Of a stretch of 64,000 nt of DNA, positions 1 through 6,461 are shown piece by piece. Positions within the stretch are counted from its first letter, which is position 1, and the number at the start of each line of letters is the position of its first letter. This DNA is from a virus. A program made the translations under genes and the position numbers. The DNA is taken from IMG/VR virus record IMGVR_UViG_3300029985_000017, positions 1 to 64,000 of that record, one strand, 5' to 3'. Below the pieces are notes generated by a model. The model ran no database searches. It worked only from the letters and a program-made list of their open reading frames with translations, and had not been told where the DNA came from.

Positions 1-105
1 GAATTTAAAAAGATAGGGAAAAATGAAAACTATACACCAAAAGAAATCGAAGCATATGGGAGAGGTATTAAGTTTATTGAAAGCGAATTGAAGAAACAAA
101 AGTGA
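1..105 (+). CDS. 3'-partial copy of pentapeptide-repeat protein C-terminus
   Basis: The reading frame is open from base 1 to a TGA at 103-105 and encodes 34 residues identical to the end of the protein at 2998-3405. Only the lysine-rich tail after the pentapeptide repeats is present. If the duplication is real, a second pentapeptide gene lies upstream of the window. If base 1 is an assembly junction, this fragment is an artefact of the same gene. Confidence 0.6.
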   Translation, partial: EFKKIGKNENYTPKEIEAYGRGIKFIESELKKQK

Positions 106-127
106 ATTTTAACAAAGGAGAAAATAT
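1..127. repeat. 127-nt perfect direct repeat, copy 1
   Basis: Every base from 1 to 127 is identical to 3301-3427; the next base differs (a versus g). The repeat covers the 3' end of a pentapeptide-repeat gene, its stop codon and the following ribosome binding site. The identity ends exactly at 127 nt, a common maximum k-mer length in short-read assembly, so it may be an assembly-graph overlap at a contig start. A real duplicated gene end is the alternative. Confidence 0.95.
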
Positions 128-535
128 ATGAAAACTAAATCTAATAAAATGTTTGTATCGGCTTTTCAATCTGGGTTCACTGGCGATGCTAATTGGATTA
201 ACCATAACAAAGCCCGCGAGATGCTCAAGCGTGAGGGTGTAGTGTTCGGAGAAGTCAAGGGCTGTTACAAGGGTAAACTTGAATACGCTTTTATATTGGT
301 ATCAGACAGTCAACAAGGGCATAAGGACAACTTTCAATTGGCCTATAGCTTGGGTCAATTGTTTAATCAAGAATCGATTCTAGAGGTTCACAACGACGAT
401 ACGGCAGTATTGCATTACTTGGGTGGCGATAGTGTGAAGCTTGGGCAATTGGTTGAGGTTCCTTCTGCGGAAGCATTGGCTAGCGATTCGTATACCTTTG
501 AGCCTGTAACTGGCCGTTATTTTGTGGTGAAGTGA
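128..535 (+). CDS. hypothetical protein, DUF3293-like pattern
   Basis: This 135-residue soluble protein starts 7 nt after an AAGGAG ribosome binding site carried in the repeat. The spacing of an Asn-rich helix (NHNKARE), a conserved-looking Glu before a hydrophobic strand (EYAFILV) and a later Gly-Gln-rich helix (SLGQLFNQES) recalls the DUF3293 family of small phage and bacterial proteins of unknown role. That match is by eye and weak. It opens the run of small accessory genes. Confidence 0.75.
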   Translation: MKTKSNKMFVSAFQSGFTGDANWINHNKAREMLKREGVVFGEVKGCYKGKLEYAFILVSDSQQGHKDNFQLAYSLGQLFNQESILEVHNDDTAVLHYLGGDSVKLGQLVEVPSAEALASDSYTFEPVTGRYFVVK

Positions 536-541
536 GGGGAT

Positions 542-766
542 ATGAATAAACCAAAAATAAAGCATATTGAATCATTAGTCCTTAATGCAAAATATGGTAA
601 ATTTGAAATACATCGTCAAGATAATGGCGCATATTGTTTTTCACTAGAAGATACCTCGTGTGGTCTTGATGAAGAAGGTGACTTTCCATCAGTTGCTATA
701 GGAGGGTTATCGGACGAACATTTAGAAGCTTTGGTAGTTATGATCAAAGCGGCATTAAAGGAATAA
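542..766 (+). CDS. hypothetical protein, 74 aa
   Basis: This small acidic protein begins 6 nt after the previous stop, with a GAGGGG ribosome binding site directly upstream. It has a mixed strand/helix pattern and ends in a helix rich in Leu, Val and Ala. No signal peptide, membrane segment or known motif is visible. Tight spacing on both sides places it in the same transcription unit as its neighbours. Confidence 0.7.
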   Translation: MNKPKIKHIESLVLNAKYGKFEIHRQDNGAYCFSLEDTSCGLDEEGDFPSVAIGGLSDEHLEALVVMIKAALKE

Positions 767-768
767 AT

Positions 769-990
769 ATGATCACAACCTATCTAATTGAATCGCCTGA
801 TAAGCATGTAGTGCAATACTTTCGTAAGTTGTATGAAGCCAAGAATGTACTACTTGCAATTAACAATCCTGAATATAGAATCTTATGTATGAAAGGACAA
901 TACTTCGGAGAAGGCTTTCATAGGTATCAAATAGTATGCCATAAGGGAAGCTATCCGGGGGCTGTTTTTTTGAAGACTAAGTTAAGATAA
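769..990 (+). CDS. hypothetical protein, 73 aa
   Basis: The ATG follows the preceding stop by 2 nt and has an AAAGGA site before it. The protein is basic and rich in Tyr, His and Phe, with no membrane segment. I recognise no family. Position and spacing indicate cotranscription in the accessory cassette. Confidence 0.65.
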   Translation: MITTYLIESPDKHVVQYFRKLYEAKNVLLAINNPEYRILCMKGQYFGEGFHRYQIVCHKGSYPGAVFLKTKLR

Positions 991-1005
991 CCAAGAGGGA
1001 ATTTT

Positions 1006-1191
1006 ATGAGTAAACCAAAAACTTATGTTGTGTCGATCTTTGTGCCTGTAACAATTAATGCGTTAGTTTACGCCGAGGTTACGGCAGAAAACAAAGCTAA
1101 AGCAATTCAAGACGTAAAGAAAAACTTTAAGGATTTCAATCTAGAAAATTCAATTTTGGACGATGCTAAGCTTTTACTAGATGAAAAATAA
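1006..1191 (+). CDS. hypothetical protein, 61 aa
   Basis: This protein of 61 residues starts after a GAGGGA site. It has an N-terminal strand pattern (YVVSIFVPV) and a charged lysine-rich C-terminal helix. The same frame stays open for 31 codons beyond its TAA stop, to 1287, so the gene may be a shortened version of a longer one. No function is recognised. Confidence 0.65.
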   Translation: MSKPKTYVVSIFVPVTINALVYAEVTAENKAKAIQDVKKNFKDFNLENSILDDAKLLLDEK

Positions 1192-1287
1192 ATAGAATTA
1201 GGCAAAATATCCTACACAGTAGATAGGGCAAATCAATATCACGGTGCATCTGAGTGTAAAATGTGTGAAGCTAACGGAGAAGAGTGA
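1192..1287 (+). pseudogene. possible orphaned 3' part of the preceding gene
   Basis: After the TAA at 1189 the frame continues without a stop to TGA at 1285-1287. The stretch has no start codon or ribosome binding site at its beginning, and it contains a CxxC pair (CKMC) near the end. This could be a remnant left by a nonsense mutation, or chance. Confidence 0.2.
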
Positions 1288-1302
1288 ATTTTAGGAGAGA
1301 AT

Positions 1303-1659
1303 ATGTTTAAAATAGGAGACAAAGTAGAATGCCTTGATACTAGTAGTAGTGGTAGTTTTATTACTGGCCATTTTTACACTGTTAAATCTTATGATTCACG
1401 TACGAGATTAGTTTATGTAGAAAAAGACGAAAAAGGAAATTCTAATGGATGGATGGAACGTCATTTCAAATTAGTTACCAGAAATTCTGGCAACGCGTTT
1501 TTATCGGTTTTAAACGTTGCCATAGCCGCTTTAGAAGGATCAACAAAGGAAGCTCATGCCGTACCAAAAGTGAATTCTTGGTGTGAATGCGGCAATCCTA
1601 AGAATCCAAAAGGCCAAGGTCATAGTCATTGGTGTCAAATGTTTAAACAGGAGTTTTAA
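1303..1659 (+). CDS. hypothetical protein with SH3-like N-terminus and Cys/His tail
   Basis: The protein has 118 residues. The first 60 (FKIGDKVECLD, then strands ending in HFKLV) resemble a small SH3-like barrel of the kind seen in KOW-type phage proteins. The last 25 hold two Cys in CECG followed by His and a further Cys, a possible metal site. A GGAGAG site precedes the ATG. Role unknown. Confidence 0.7.
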   Translation: MFKIGDKVECLDTSSSGSFITGHFYTVKSYDSRTRLVYVEKDEKGNSNGWMERHFKLVTRNSGNAFLSVLNVAIAALEGSTKEAHAVPKVNSWCECGNPKNPKGQGHSHWCQMFKQEF

Positions 1660-1660
1660 T

Positions 1661-1879
1661 ATGAAAAAAAGATATGAAGACGCAGTTAATAGCTGGCAAA
1701 TAGATAGCATTGCTTATTATCTCATTCAGGTATCTAAGTATCCCAGTGACTCCTATATGGTTAGGATCGTGCCAGAAGACGGGGAGACTAGCTGGCTTAA
1801 CGATGGTCAAAGTTGGGAAACAGAGTCGGGAGCGGCATGGTCAATTTTGGCCTATCTAGACAAAATAAGCCAAAAGTGA
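1661..1879 (+). CDS. hypothetical protein, 72 aa
   Basis: I chose the ATG at 1661 because it follows an AGGAG site and lies 1 nt after the preceding stop. A longer upstream reading would overlap the previous gene. The 72-residue protein is acidic with several Trp and Tyr. It has no membrane segment and no family I recognise. Its stop lies in the recurring junction AAAAGTGAATTTTA. Confidence 0.7.
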   Translation: MKKRYEDAVNSWQIDSIAYYLIQVSKYPSDSYMVRIVPEDGETSWLNDGQSWETESGAAWSILAYLDKISQK

Positions 1880-1898
1880 ATTTTAGGAGAACAACTAT

Positions 1899-2270
1899 AT
1901 GAGTTTAGACGTATCATTGCGTACAGGTCCAACAGAACACCATTGCCATGAATGTAATGGCACTGGAGTTATAAAAGAATACGAGTATTTATTTGAGGCC
2001 AACATTACCCATAATCTAATTATAATGGCCTCAGAAGCCGGTATCTATAAACACCTATGGCGACCTGAAGAGTTGGGCATAACGAAAGCTAAAGAGCTAA
2101 TAGAGCCGCTACGCCATGGTTTAGAGCTTATGCGTTCAGATAGGGCTAGGTTTGAAGCCTTTGATTCACCCAATGGATGGGGCCTTTATGTGAATTTCTT
2201 GCCTTGGATTGAGAAGTACTTGAAAGCGTGTGAAGAATATCCCGATGCTACTATTAGGGTAAGTAGGTAG
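1899..2270 (+). CDS. conserved phage hypothetical protein with CxxCxGxG finger
   Basis: The N-terminus carries CHECNGTG, half of a DnaJ-type zinc finger. The remainder contains stretches typical of a widespread phage/prophage family of unknown function: ANITHNL, a Met-Ala helix, LWRPEELGI, LIEPL and a final PNGWG...FLPW..KYL block. Proteins of this type are usually about 110-130 residues, matching the 123 here. It has a GGAGA ribosome binding site. The function of the family is not known to me. Confidence 0.85.
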   Translation: MSLDVSLRTGPTEHHCHECNGTGVIKEYEYLFEANITHNLIIMASEAGIYKHLWRPEELGITKAKELIEPLRHGLELMRSDRARFEAFDSPNGWGLYVNFLPWIEKYLKACEEYPDATIRVSR

Positions 2271-2273
2271 ACC

Positions 2274-2495
2274 ATGAATATGGTAAGCATAGAGATTCCA
2301 ATGGTTAGAGAAATCGTTAAGACTATTGGCAGAATTGCGGACAATGCTAAAGTTAATCAATTAGCTTCACATTTTAAACTAGAGCAATTGATGAGGATTA
2401 AATCTAAGCTAGAATCGACCAAGGATTTTACAGAGTCTAAAAGTTCGACAGATTTAGTTTGGAATATCTTAAATAAATCCTTTAATTACAACTAA
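2274..2495 (+). CDS. hypothetical protein, 73 aa
   Basis: This gene begins 3 nt after the preceding stop and is probably translationally coupled. A second in-frame ATG at 2280 is an equally possible start. The product is a helical basic protein without membrane segments or recognisable motifs. A promoter-like element follows its stop, so it may end a transcription unit. Confidence 0.6.
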   Translation: MNMVSIEIPMVREIVKTIGRIADNAKVNQLASHFKLEQLMRIKSKLESTKDFTESKSSTDLVWNILNKSFNYN

Positions 2496-2502
2496 CCAAC
2501 AT

Positions 2503-2520
2503 TGGCATGGTCTAAGCAAT
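2503..2520 (+). promoter_or_regulatory. recurrent promoter-like element 1 (GG-N10-GC type)
   Basis: The sequence TGGCATGGTCTAAGCAATAG has GG and GC doublets 12 nt apart, the spacing of sigma-54 -24/-12 promoters. The same core recurs at 6462 and 7549, each time upstream of a gene start. As an alternative, TTGGCA with TATACT 17 nt later resembles sigma-70, but the ATG at 2532 then lies upstream of the expected start site. Confidence 0.5.
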
Positions 2521-2531
2521 AGTATATACTT

Positions 2532-2669
2532 ATGAAGACACAATATAAAAATGTAGATACCAGTACTTTAGCGGGATTAAAGCAAGCCGAAAAATTAAAG
2601 GCTAGTGGATGGATTATTTATAGTATTGGACTATTTATTATTCGTTTTTATAAAAAGGAGATTCTATGA
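2532..2669 (+). CDS. small membrane protein, 45 aa
   Basis: This short reading frame encodes 45 residues with a charged N-terminal half and a hydrophobic segment (WIIYSIGLFII) followed by Arg and Lys, the pattern of a single-pass inner membrane peptide. It lies just after a promoter-like element, and its TGA overlaps the ATG of the next gene. It lacks an obvious ribosome binding site, which lowers confidence. Confidence 0.5.
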   Translation: MKTQYKNVDTSTLAGLKQAEKLKASGWIIYSIGLFIIRFYKKEIL

Positions 2670-2857
2670 CTAAACTAGAACAACTAATGCTAAAGGATTT
2701 TGAAAGGCATCTAATCAAAGTTGAAAAGAACTTGGTTAGACATTGTGAAGGATGCGGGTATCTATTGGACACTACTGAAGAACACGTTAAGCTTTGTATT
2801 TATTGTTGGAACGGTGGCAATAAAAAGGAAACATTTTATGCAAGTCAAAGTGTATGA
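2666..2857 (+). CDS. zinc-ribbon protein, 63 aa
   Basis: An AAAAGGAG site precedes the ATG. Two CxxC pairs (CEGC and CIYC) 18 residues apart form a small zinc ribbon after a charged N-terminal helix. Such proteins in phages are usually nucleic-acid or protein binders, but no partner can be named. It overlaps the preceding gene by ATGA and the following gene by 20 nt. Confidence 0.7.
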   Translation: MTKLEQLMLKDFERHLIKVEKNLVRHCEGCGYLLDTTEEHVKLCIYCWNGGNKKETFYASQSV

Positions 2858-2996
2858 AAGTATTCTAGATATGAGTGGCATCGGAGAAGAATGGCTTCTT
2901 GATCTCCATGGCAATGTATTGGCTAAGTTTTTCGATGGTAATTTGAGTGTGTCGATTGTGGTTAACAATAGCAGAGAAGTAACGAAAGGGATTTGA
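2838..2996 (+). CDS. hypothetical protein, 52 aa
   Basis: The start at 2838 is preferred because an AAAAAGGA site lies upstream inside the previous gene; earlier in-frame starts would overlap most of the zinc-ribbon gene. The product has a beta-rich pattern (WLLDLHGNVLAKF) and no membrane segment. The next gene follows at once. Confidence 0.55.
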   Translation: MQVKVYESILDMSGIGEEWLLDLHGNVLAKFFDGNLSVSIVVNNSREVTKGI

Positions 2997-2997
2997 A

Positions 2998-3405
2998 ATG
3001 AAGTTTCAAATTAAAAATCGTTTTGATTCATCGGTTATCTTTGAATGTGAAGCAGAATCTTTTGGCATTGCTGTTGAACTAGCTATTAAAGCTGGGGCGA
3101 ATCTCTCTAGGGCGAATCTCTCTAGGGCGGATCTCTCTGGGGCGGATCTCTCTAGGGCGGATCTCTCTGGGGCGGATCTCTCTTTTACTTGTATCTTTGG
3201 ATTATACTTAGGGAAACATTTTGTATTCGGATGGAAAAAGACCAAAGAAATCGTCATCAAAATTGGCTGTATAGAACACACGGCCAAAGAGTGGAAAAAG
3301 GAATTTAAAAAGATAGGGAAAAATGAAAACTATACACCAAAAGAAATCGAAGCATATGGGAGAGGTATTAAGTTTATTGAAAGCGAATTGAAGAAACAAA
3401 AGTGA
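2998..3405 (+). CDS. pentapeptide-repeat protein
   Basis: The protein has 135 residues. About residues 33-62 are six pentapeptides of the form A(N/D)LS(R/G), the signature of right-handed quadrilateral beta helices. The flanks are a 30-residue N-terminal domain and a lysine-rich C-terminal tail. Pentapeptide proteins can mimic DNA or act as scaffolds, but six repeats is short. The repeats are encoded by nearly identical 15-bp DNA units, which indicates recent expansion. The gene end is duplicated at the window start. Confidence 0.85.
   Translation: MKFQIKNRFDSSVIFECEAESFGIAVELAIKAGANLSRANLSRADLSGADLSRADLSGADLSFTCIFGLYLGKHFVFGWKKTKEIVIKIGCIEHTAKEWKKEFKKIGKNENYTPKEIEAYGRGIKFIESELKKQK
3094..3183 (+). 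repeat. six tandem 15-bp units encoding pentapeptides
   Basis: Six in-frame copies of a 15-bp unit (GGGGCGGATCTCTCT with a/g variants) occupy 90 nt. The near-identity of units, with the same few substitutions alternating, suggests slippage or unequal recombination. Repeat number could vary between isolates without breaking the frame. Confidence 0.95.
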
Positions 3406-3427
3406 ATTTTAACAAAGGAGAAAATAT
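3301..3427. repeat. 127-nt perfect direct repeat, copy 2
   Basis: Identical to bases 1-127 over the 3' end of the pentapeptide gene, its stop and the following ribosome binding site. After this copy the downstream gene is the lipoprotein at 3426, whereas after copy 1 it is the unrelated gene at 128. Confidence 0.95.
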
Positions 3428-3665
3428 GAAGAAGTTGATTTTGATTGTAAGTTTGATTCTAACGGGTTGTGGTGCAGCTACTACTTCAGGTGGTACTACT
3501 ACTTCAGCTAGTGGAAGTAGTGGAGCTTATTGTGGAACTGGCCAATGTTATTCGTATCTATTGGCTTATTGCTGTCCAAATTACGCTCCATATGCGTGCG
3601 GCGGAAGCTGCTATACCTATTCAGGTGGTGGGGGCTGTACAAGTTATAAAACTCAGTGTTATTAA
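3426..3665 (+). CDS. small Cys-rich lipoprotein
   Basis: The ATG at 3426 follows AAAGGAG by 5 nt and gives a classic lipoprotein signal: MKK, a hydrophobic run, then the lipobox LTGC. The mature part is rich in Ser, Thr, Gly and Tyr and holds about ten Cys, probably disulfide-bonded in the periplasm or at the cell surface. It is the first of three consecutive exported proteins. Export during infection suggests a role at the host envelope, for example blocking superinfection, but this is inference. Confidence 0.85.
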   Translation: MKKLILIVSLILTGCGAATTSGGTTTSASGSSGAYCGTGQCYSYLLAYCCPNYAPYACGGSCYTYSGGGGCTSYKTQCY

Positions 3666-3695
3666 TCCAAAAGTGTTTTTTACGAAAGGAAATAT

Positions 3696-4814
3696 ATGAA
3701 TAAGAATGTATTGATTATTGTGAGTATTTTGTTTCTTAATGGTTGTGCTACTAAAACTTATCAGGCTACTGCAACTGGAGCTACAGGCCAAGCAGGTCAG
3801 AATGGTGCTAACGGTTCTAGCTGTTCTGCTATCCAAGTAGCTGGAGGTCTTAGTATTACTTGCGGATCAGCCGCACCCATTTTATTGTCGAATGGTACTA
3901 ACGGAACCAATGGGAGTAATGGCGCGAACGGAACCAACGGAACTAATGGCACAAATGGTGCTAGCTGTAGTGGTTCTATTGTTTCGGGAGGTGTTGATAT
4001 TAAATGTGGTTCTAATCCTACTGTATTCTTGGCTAATGGAACCAATGGAACTAATGGTGCAACTGGAGCAACAGGTGCCACGGGCTCTACTGGAGCCGCT
4101 GGTAAAAATGGTTCTAATGGCACGAACGGAACCAACGGAACTAATGGCACAAATGGTGCTAGCTGTGCGGCTGTTAACGTAACCAATGGGGTCAATATCG
4201 TTTGTGGTTCTAATCCACCTATCTTTTTGGCTAGCGGAACGAATGGAACCAATGGTGCAAACGGCGCAACTGGAGCTACAGGGGCTCAAGGTGCGGCAGG
4301 TGCGGGCTTCACTTCAGGACTATTGTGTAATGCTTATACAGTTCTAGCCAAGGATGAAGCTACACCCATTAATTGGTTTGGAATGCTTACGGATGGTACG
4401 GTTGAATTCTCTACTGTTCTGGCTAACTTCAGCGTAGCTAATCAAAGCAATACCAACATCTTCCCAGGATTTACTGCGGCAGAACAAGCGTTGATTGGTT
4501 ATACTAATTACGCTCTTGATTGTAGTGGTTACTTGGATATTCCAGCCGATGGTGATTATACCTTCACTCTATCGAGTGATGATGGTTCAGAGATGGCTAT
4601 TGATGAAACGGTTCTAATCAATATGCCTGATTTGCAACCAATGACTTCGGCTAGTGCAACCAATGTTCCATTGTTTTCGGGTCGGCATAGCTTCAATCTA
4701 ACCTATTTGCAAGGTCCTCCAACTAACATTGGTTTGACGCTTCAATGGCAAGGTCCTGCTAACGTTGGATTGGGAACTTTGAGCACCGTCCCCACATCTG
4801 TATTTTCACACTAA
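3696..4814 (+). CDS. collagen-like lipoprotein with PA14-type C-terminal domain
   Basis: The protein has 372 residues. A lipoprotein signal ends in the lipobox LNGC. Three blocks of Gly-X-Y triplets (GTN, GAN, GAT, GSN) follow, separated by a repeated module of about 28 residues with two Cys (S/A-S-C ... C-G-S). From about residue 200 the sequence fits a PA14-like beta sandwich: a strand-rich start, YTNYALDCSGYLDIPADGDYTF, then the SDDGSEMAID calcium/carbohydrate-loop pattern. PA14 domains bind glycans. The architecture predicts a lipid-anchored stalk carrying a lectin on the infected cell, or a virion-associated adhesin. The Gly-X-Y DNA is highly repetitive. Confidence 0.88.
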   Translation: MNKNVLIIVSILFLNGCATKTYQATATGATGQAGQNGANGSSCSAIQVAGGLSITCGSAAPILLSNGTNGTNGSNGANGTNGTNGTNGASCSGSIVSGGVDIKCGSNPTVFLANGTNGTNGATGATGATGSTGAAGKNGSNGTNGTNGTNGTNGASCAAVNVTNGVNIVCGSNPPIFLASGTNGTNGANGATGATGAQGAAGAGFTSGLLCNAYTVLAKDEATPINWFGMLTDGTVEFSTVLANFSVANQSNTNIFPGFTAAEQALIGYTNYALDCSGYLDIPADGDYTFTLSSDDGSEMAIDETVLINMPDLQPMTSASATNVPLFSGRHSFNLTYLQGPPTNIGLTLQWQGPANVGLGTLSTVPTSVFSH

Positions 4815-4824
4815 AGGAGTATTT

Positions 4825-5298
4825 ATGAAGAGTGTTTTTTTGATCGGATTGTTGTTGGTGGCTTCAGTATCACGAGCAGATGAAACGCATAGTTGCAAGC
4901 TTCATCCAAAGAAAGGTAGTGAATGCGATGTAGTTAAAGTCTGGACTCGTTGCGATGTAGAAAAGCAAAAACTTAGGAATAGGATTGTTCAATTAGAACG
5001 ACGGGTTAAGGAACTTGAATCACAAAAGACTACTAATACTGTAATTGAAAAGACAGTTGTAACCAAGAAAGTGGTAGTTGAAAAGGAAGTTATCAAGCAT
5101 CATATTCTTGGGTTGTACGCTGCTAGGGATGTTAGTAGTGCAGGAGTTAATCAAAGCAATGGCACAGCTACCGGCACTGTACAAACGGCATATGAACCAG
5201 GATTGAAGTATCAATATCAGTTCAACTTTGGATTGGTTCCTGAAGTAGGTATTAATATCAAAGGTAATCCAATGGTTGGATTGGGTTTTGAATTCTAA
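4825..5298 (+). CDS. exported coiled-coil protein with outer-membrane-like C-terminus
   Basis: A signal peptide (MKSVFLIGLLLVASVSRA, cleavage after SRA) is followed by a Cys-containing segment, a coiled coil of about 35 residues with heptad Leu/Val, and a Val/Lys-rich stretch. The C-terminal 60 residues alternate polar and hydrophobic residues and end in GLGFEF; a terminal Phe is typical of beta-barrel outer membrane proteins. It may be an envelope-spanning or surface protein acting with the two lipoproteins upstream. It starts 10 nt after the previous stop with an AAAGGAG site. Confidence 0.8.
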   Translation: MKSVFLIGLLLVASVSRADETHSCKLHPKKGSECDVVKVWTRCDVEKQKLRNRIVQLERRVKELESQKTTNTVIEKTVVTKKVVVEKEVIKHHILGLYAARDVSSAGVNQSNGTATGTVQTAYEPGLKYQYQFNFGLVPEVGINIKGNPMVGLGFEF

Positions 5299-5308
5299 TA
5301 ATTTAATT

Positions 5309-5385
5309 GCACGGTGGTCGGGGCTGGTTGCTCCAATGGGTCTTATAAGCCTATGACTCAGGTTCAATTCCTGAGCCGTGTACCA
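5309..5385 (+). tRNA. tRNA-Ile (anticodon UAU)
   Basis: The 77-nt cloverleaf has a GCACGGT/GCCGTGT acceptor stem with two G-U pairs, an encoded CCA end, a T arm TCAGG-TTCAATT-CCTGA and an anticodon stem TGGGT/GCCTA around the loop CTTATAA, which gives anticodon UAU for AUA codons. The D arm (GGGG/CTCC) is joined to the acceptor by four bases rather than two, a small irregularity. It sits between protein genes in the accessory cassette. An AUA-reading tRNA suits an AT-rich phage. Confidence 0.75.
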
Positions 5386-5397
5386 AAAAAGGTATAT

Positions 5398-5664
5398 ATG
5401 ATTGAACTAATGAACGCCCTCGATTGTAGTATTAAAACTTCTAAAGCTATGCAAACCATTGATGGCAAATTACTCGCGGACTTTCTTTCTAAGGTAGCTA
5501 ATTCTATAGAATCGGCAGCTGAGGATGGAAGGCATGAAATCATTATTAAAGCTCCTAAAAATATCGATGTACAAAAGATTGAGATGATGCTAAATTTTAA
5601 AGGGTATCGAGTTAGTTGGGTTAGACCAAAGTATGACCTTTGGTTTGAAATTAGCTGGAGATAA
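5398..5664 (+). CDS. hypothetical protein, 88 aa
   Basis: The start at 5398 is chosen because upstream in-frame codons fall inside the tRNA; an AAAAAGG site lies just before it. The protein has an N-terminal helix, a Lys/Asp-rich middle and a C-terminal segment with several Trp. No family is recognised. The next gene begins 1 nt after the stop. Confidence 0.65.
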   Translation: MIELMNALDCSIKTSKAMQTIDGKLLADFLSKVANSIESAAEDGRHEIIIKAPKNIDVQKIEMMLNFKGYRVSWVRPKYDLWFEISWR

Positions 5665-5665
5665 T

Positions 5666-5848
5666 ATGACAAAACAAGAAGTGTTGGCCGTGCTAGATTA
5701 TAGAATCAATATGCTTAGGAAAGGTATTGATTGTCTGTTGGATAATAGTGATCCGAATAGCAAAGAGCTTGATTATGCATGCTGTGACCATGAATCCAGG
5801 ATTGATGAACTTGAGAGCTTTAGGAATTATTTGAGAGGTCAAAAATAA
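5666..5848 (+). CDS. hypothetical helical protein, 60 aa
   Basis: The ATG at 5666 is preceded by GGAG in the end of the preceding gene. The product is two or three amphipathic helices with an acidic bias and a Cys-Cys pair in the middle. Its stop overlaps the next start (TAATG), indicating translational coupling. Function unknown. Confidence 0.65.
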   Translation: MTKQEVLAVLDYRINMLRKGIDCLLDNSDPNSKELDYACCDHESRIDELESFRNYLRGQK

Positions 5849-6045
5849 TGAGTAAAGTTACATATTCAGAAGATGTGGCTAAATTAAAGGCTAGCAATTC
5901 AGAACTGGCTTCTCTATCCGATAGAGTTGTAGAATTGCTTTATGGAAGATTTAGCGAAGATTACTATTGTGCAAGTTGGCTTATTCTAGATGAGCAAGCT
6001 ATTAGACAATTCAATCAATGGCTAGATAGCGAATCAGGAGATTAA
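5848..6045 (+). CDS. hypothetical protein, 65 aa
   Basis: Start and previous stop share one base, as TAATG. The short acidic protein has no membrane segment and no motif I recognise. It is followed after 1 nt by the next gene, consistent with a polycistronic accessory operon. Confidence 0.65.
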   Translation: MSKVTYSEDVAKLKASNSELASLSDRVVELLYGRFSEDYYCASWLILDEQAIRQFNQWLDSESGD

Positions 6046-6046
6046 T

Positions 6047-6301
6047 ATGACTAAAGAACAAATGGAGTCTCTAAGCAGAGTTAAAGCTACATGGGCTCAC
6101 GCCAATGATCTCGATATAGACTCAATCGTATATAGAAGCGAAGATATTTTTAATGTATTAAACTTGCTAAAAGATAAACAAGATTTACTAAATCAAACTA
6201 AAAATGATCTTGAGAATGTTCAAAGTTCATTACTTTCTAAACAACTTGATGAAGCTGTTACGCTATTAAATTGGACTTTATTGATTTTGAAGGAGAGTTA
6301 A
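6047..6301 (+). CDS. hypothetical helical protein, 84 aa
   Basis: The ATG follows a CAGGAG site. The second half (KDKQDLLNQTKNDLENVQSS and onward) has a coiled-coil-like heptad pattern, suggesting a small oligomeric protein. No enzymatic motif is visible. Confidence 0.65.
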   Translation: MTKEQMESLSRVKATWAHANDLDIDSIVYRSEDIFNVLNLLKDKQDLLNQTKNDLENVQSSLLSKQLDEAVTLLNWTLLILKES

Positions 6302-6302
6302 T

Positions 6303-6398
6303 ATGAAATATCTTATTTGGGGACTGCTAGCAAGTTTTATGTTATGTACGATGTATCAGGCTTTTGTTGTGATTATGGAACTACTTGGCTATCGTTAA
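6303..6398 (+). CDS. 31-aa membrane peptide
   Basis: The ATG lies 6 nt after an AAGGAGAG site in the end of the previous gene. The peptide is almost wholly hydrophobic between an N-terminal Lys and a C-terminal Arg, enough for one transmembrane helix. Small phage membrane peptides of this kind often modulate host membrane proteins or lysis. Here the role is unknown. Confidence 0.5.
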   Translation: MKYLIWGLLASFMLCTMYQAFVVIMELLGYR

Positions 6399-6461
6399 TT
6401 CGATTGATTAAAAGTTAGTCTATATATAATAATTACCTATATGAAATCATTAAGAAATAAT

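Noticed and set aside
3094-3183. Tandem repeats as a CRISPR array
   Set aside because: The 15-bp units are contiguous, lack spacers and encode in-frame pentapeptides.
3797-4289. Long open frames on both strands within the collagen-like gene
   Set aside because: They arise from the repetitive Gly-X-Y coding DNA; the reverse frames have no ribosome binding site and encode low-complexity Pro/Val strings.
5314-5397. N-terminal extension of the 5398 gene
   Set aside because: It would translate the tRNA sequence; the ATG at 5398 has its own ribosome binding site.
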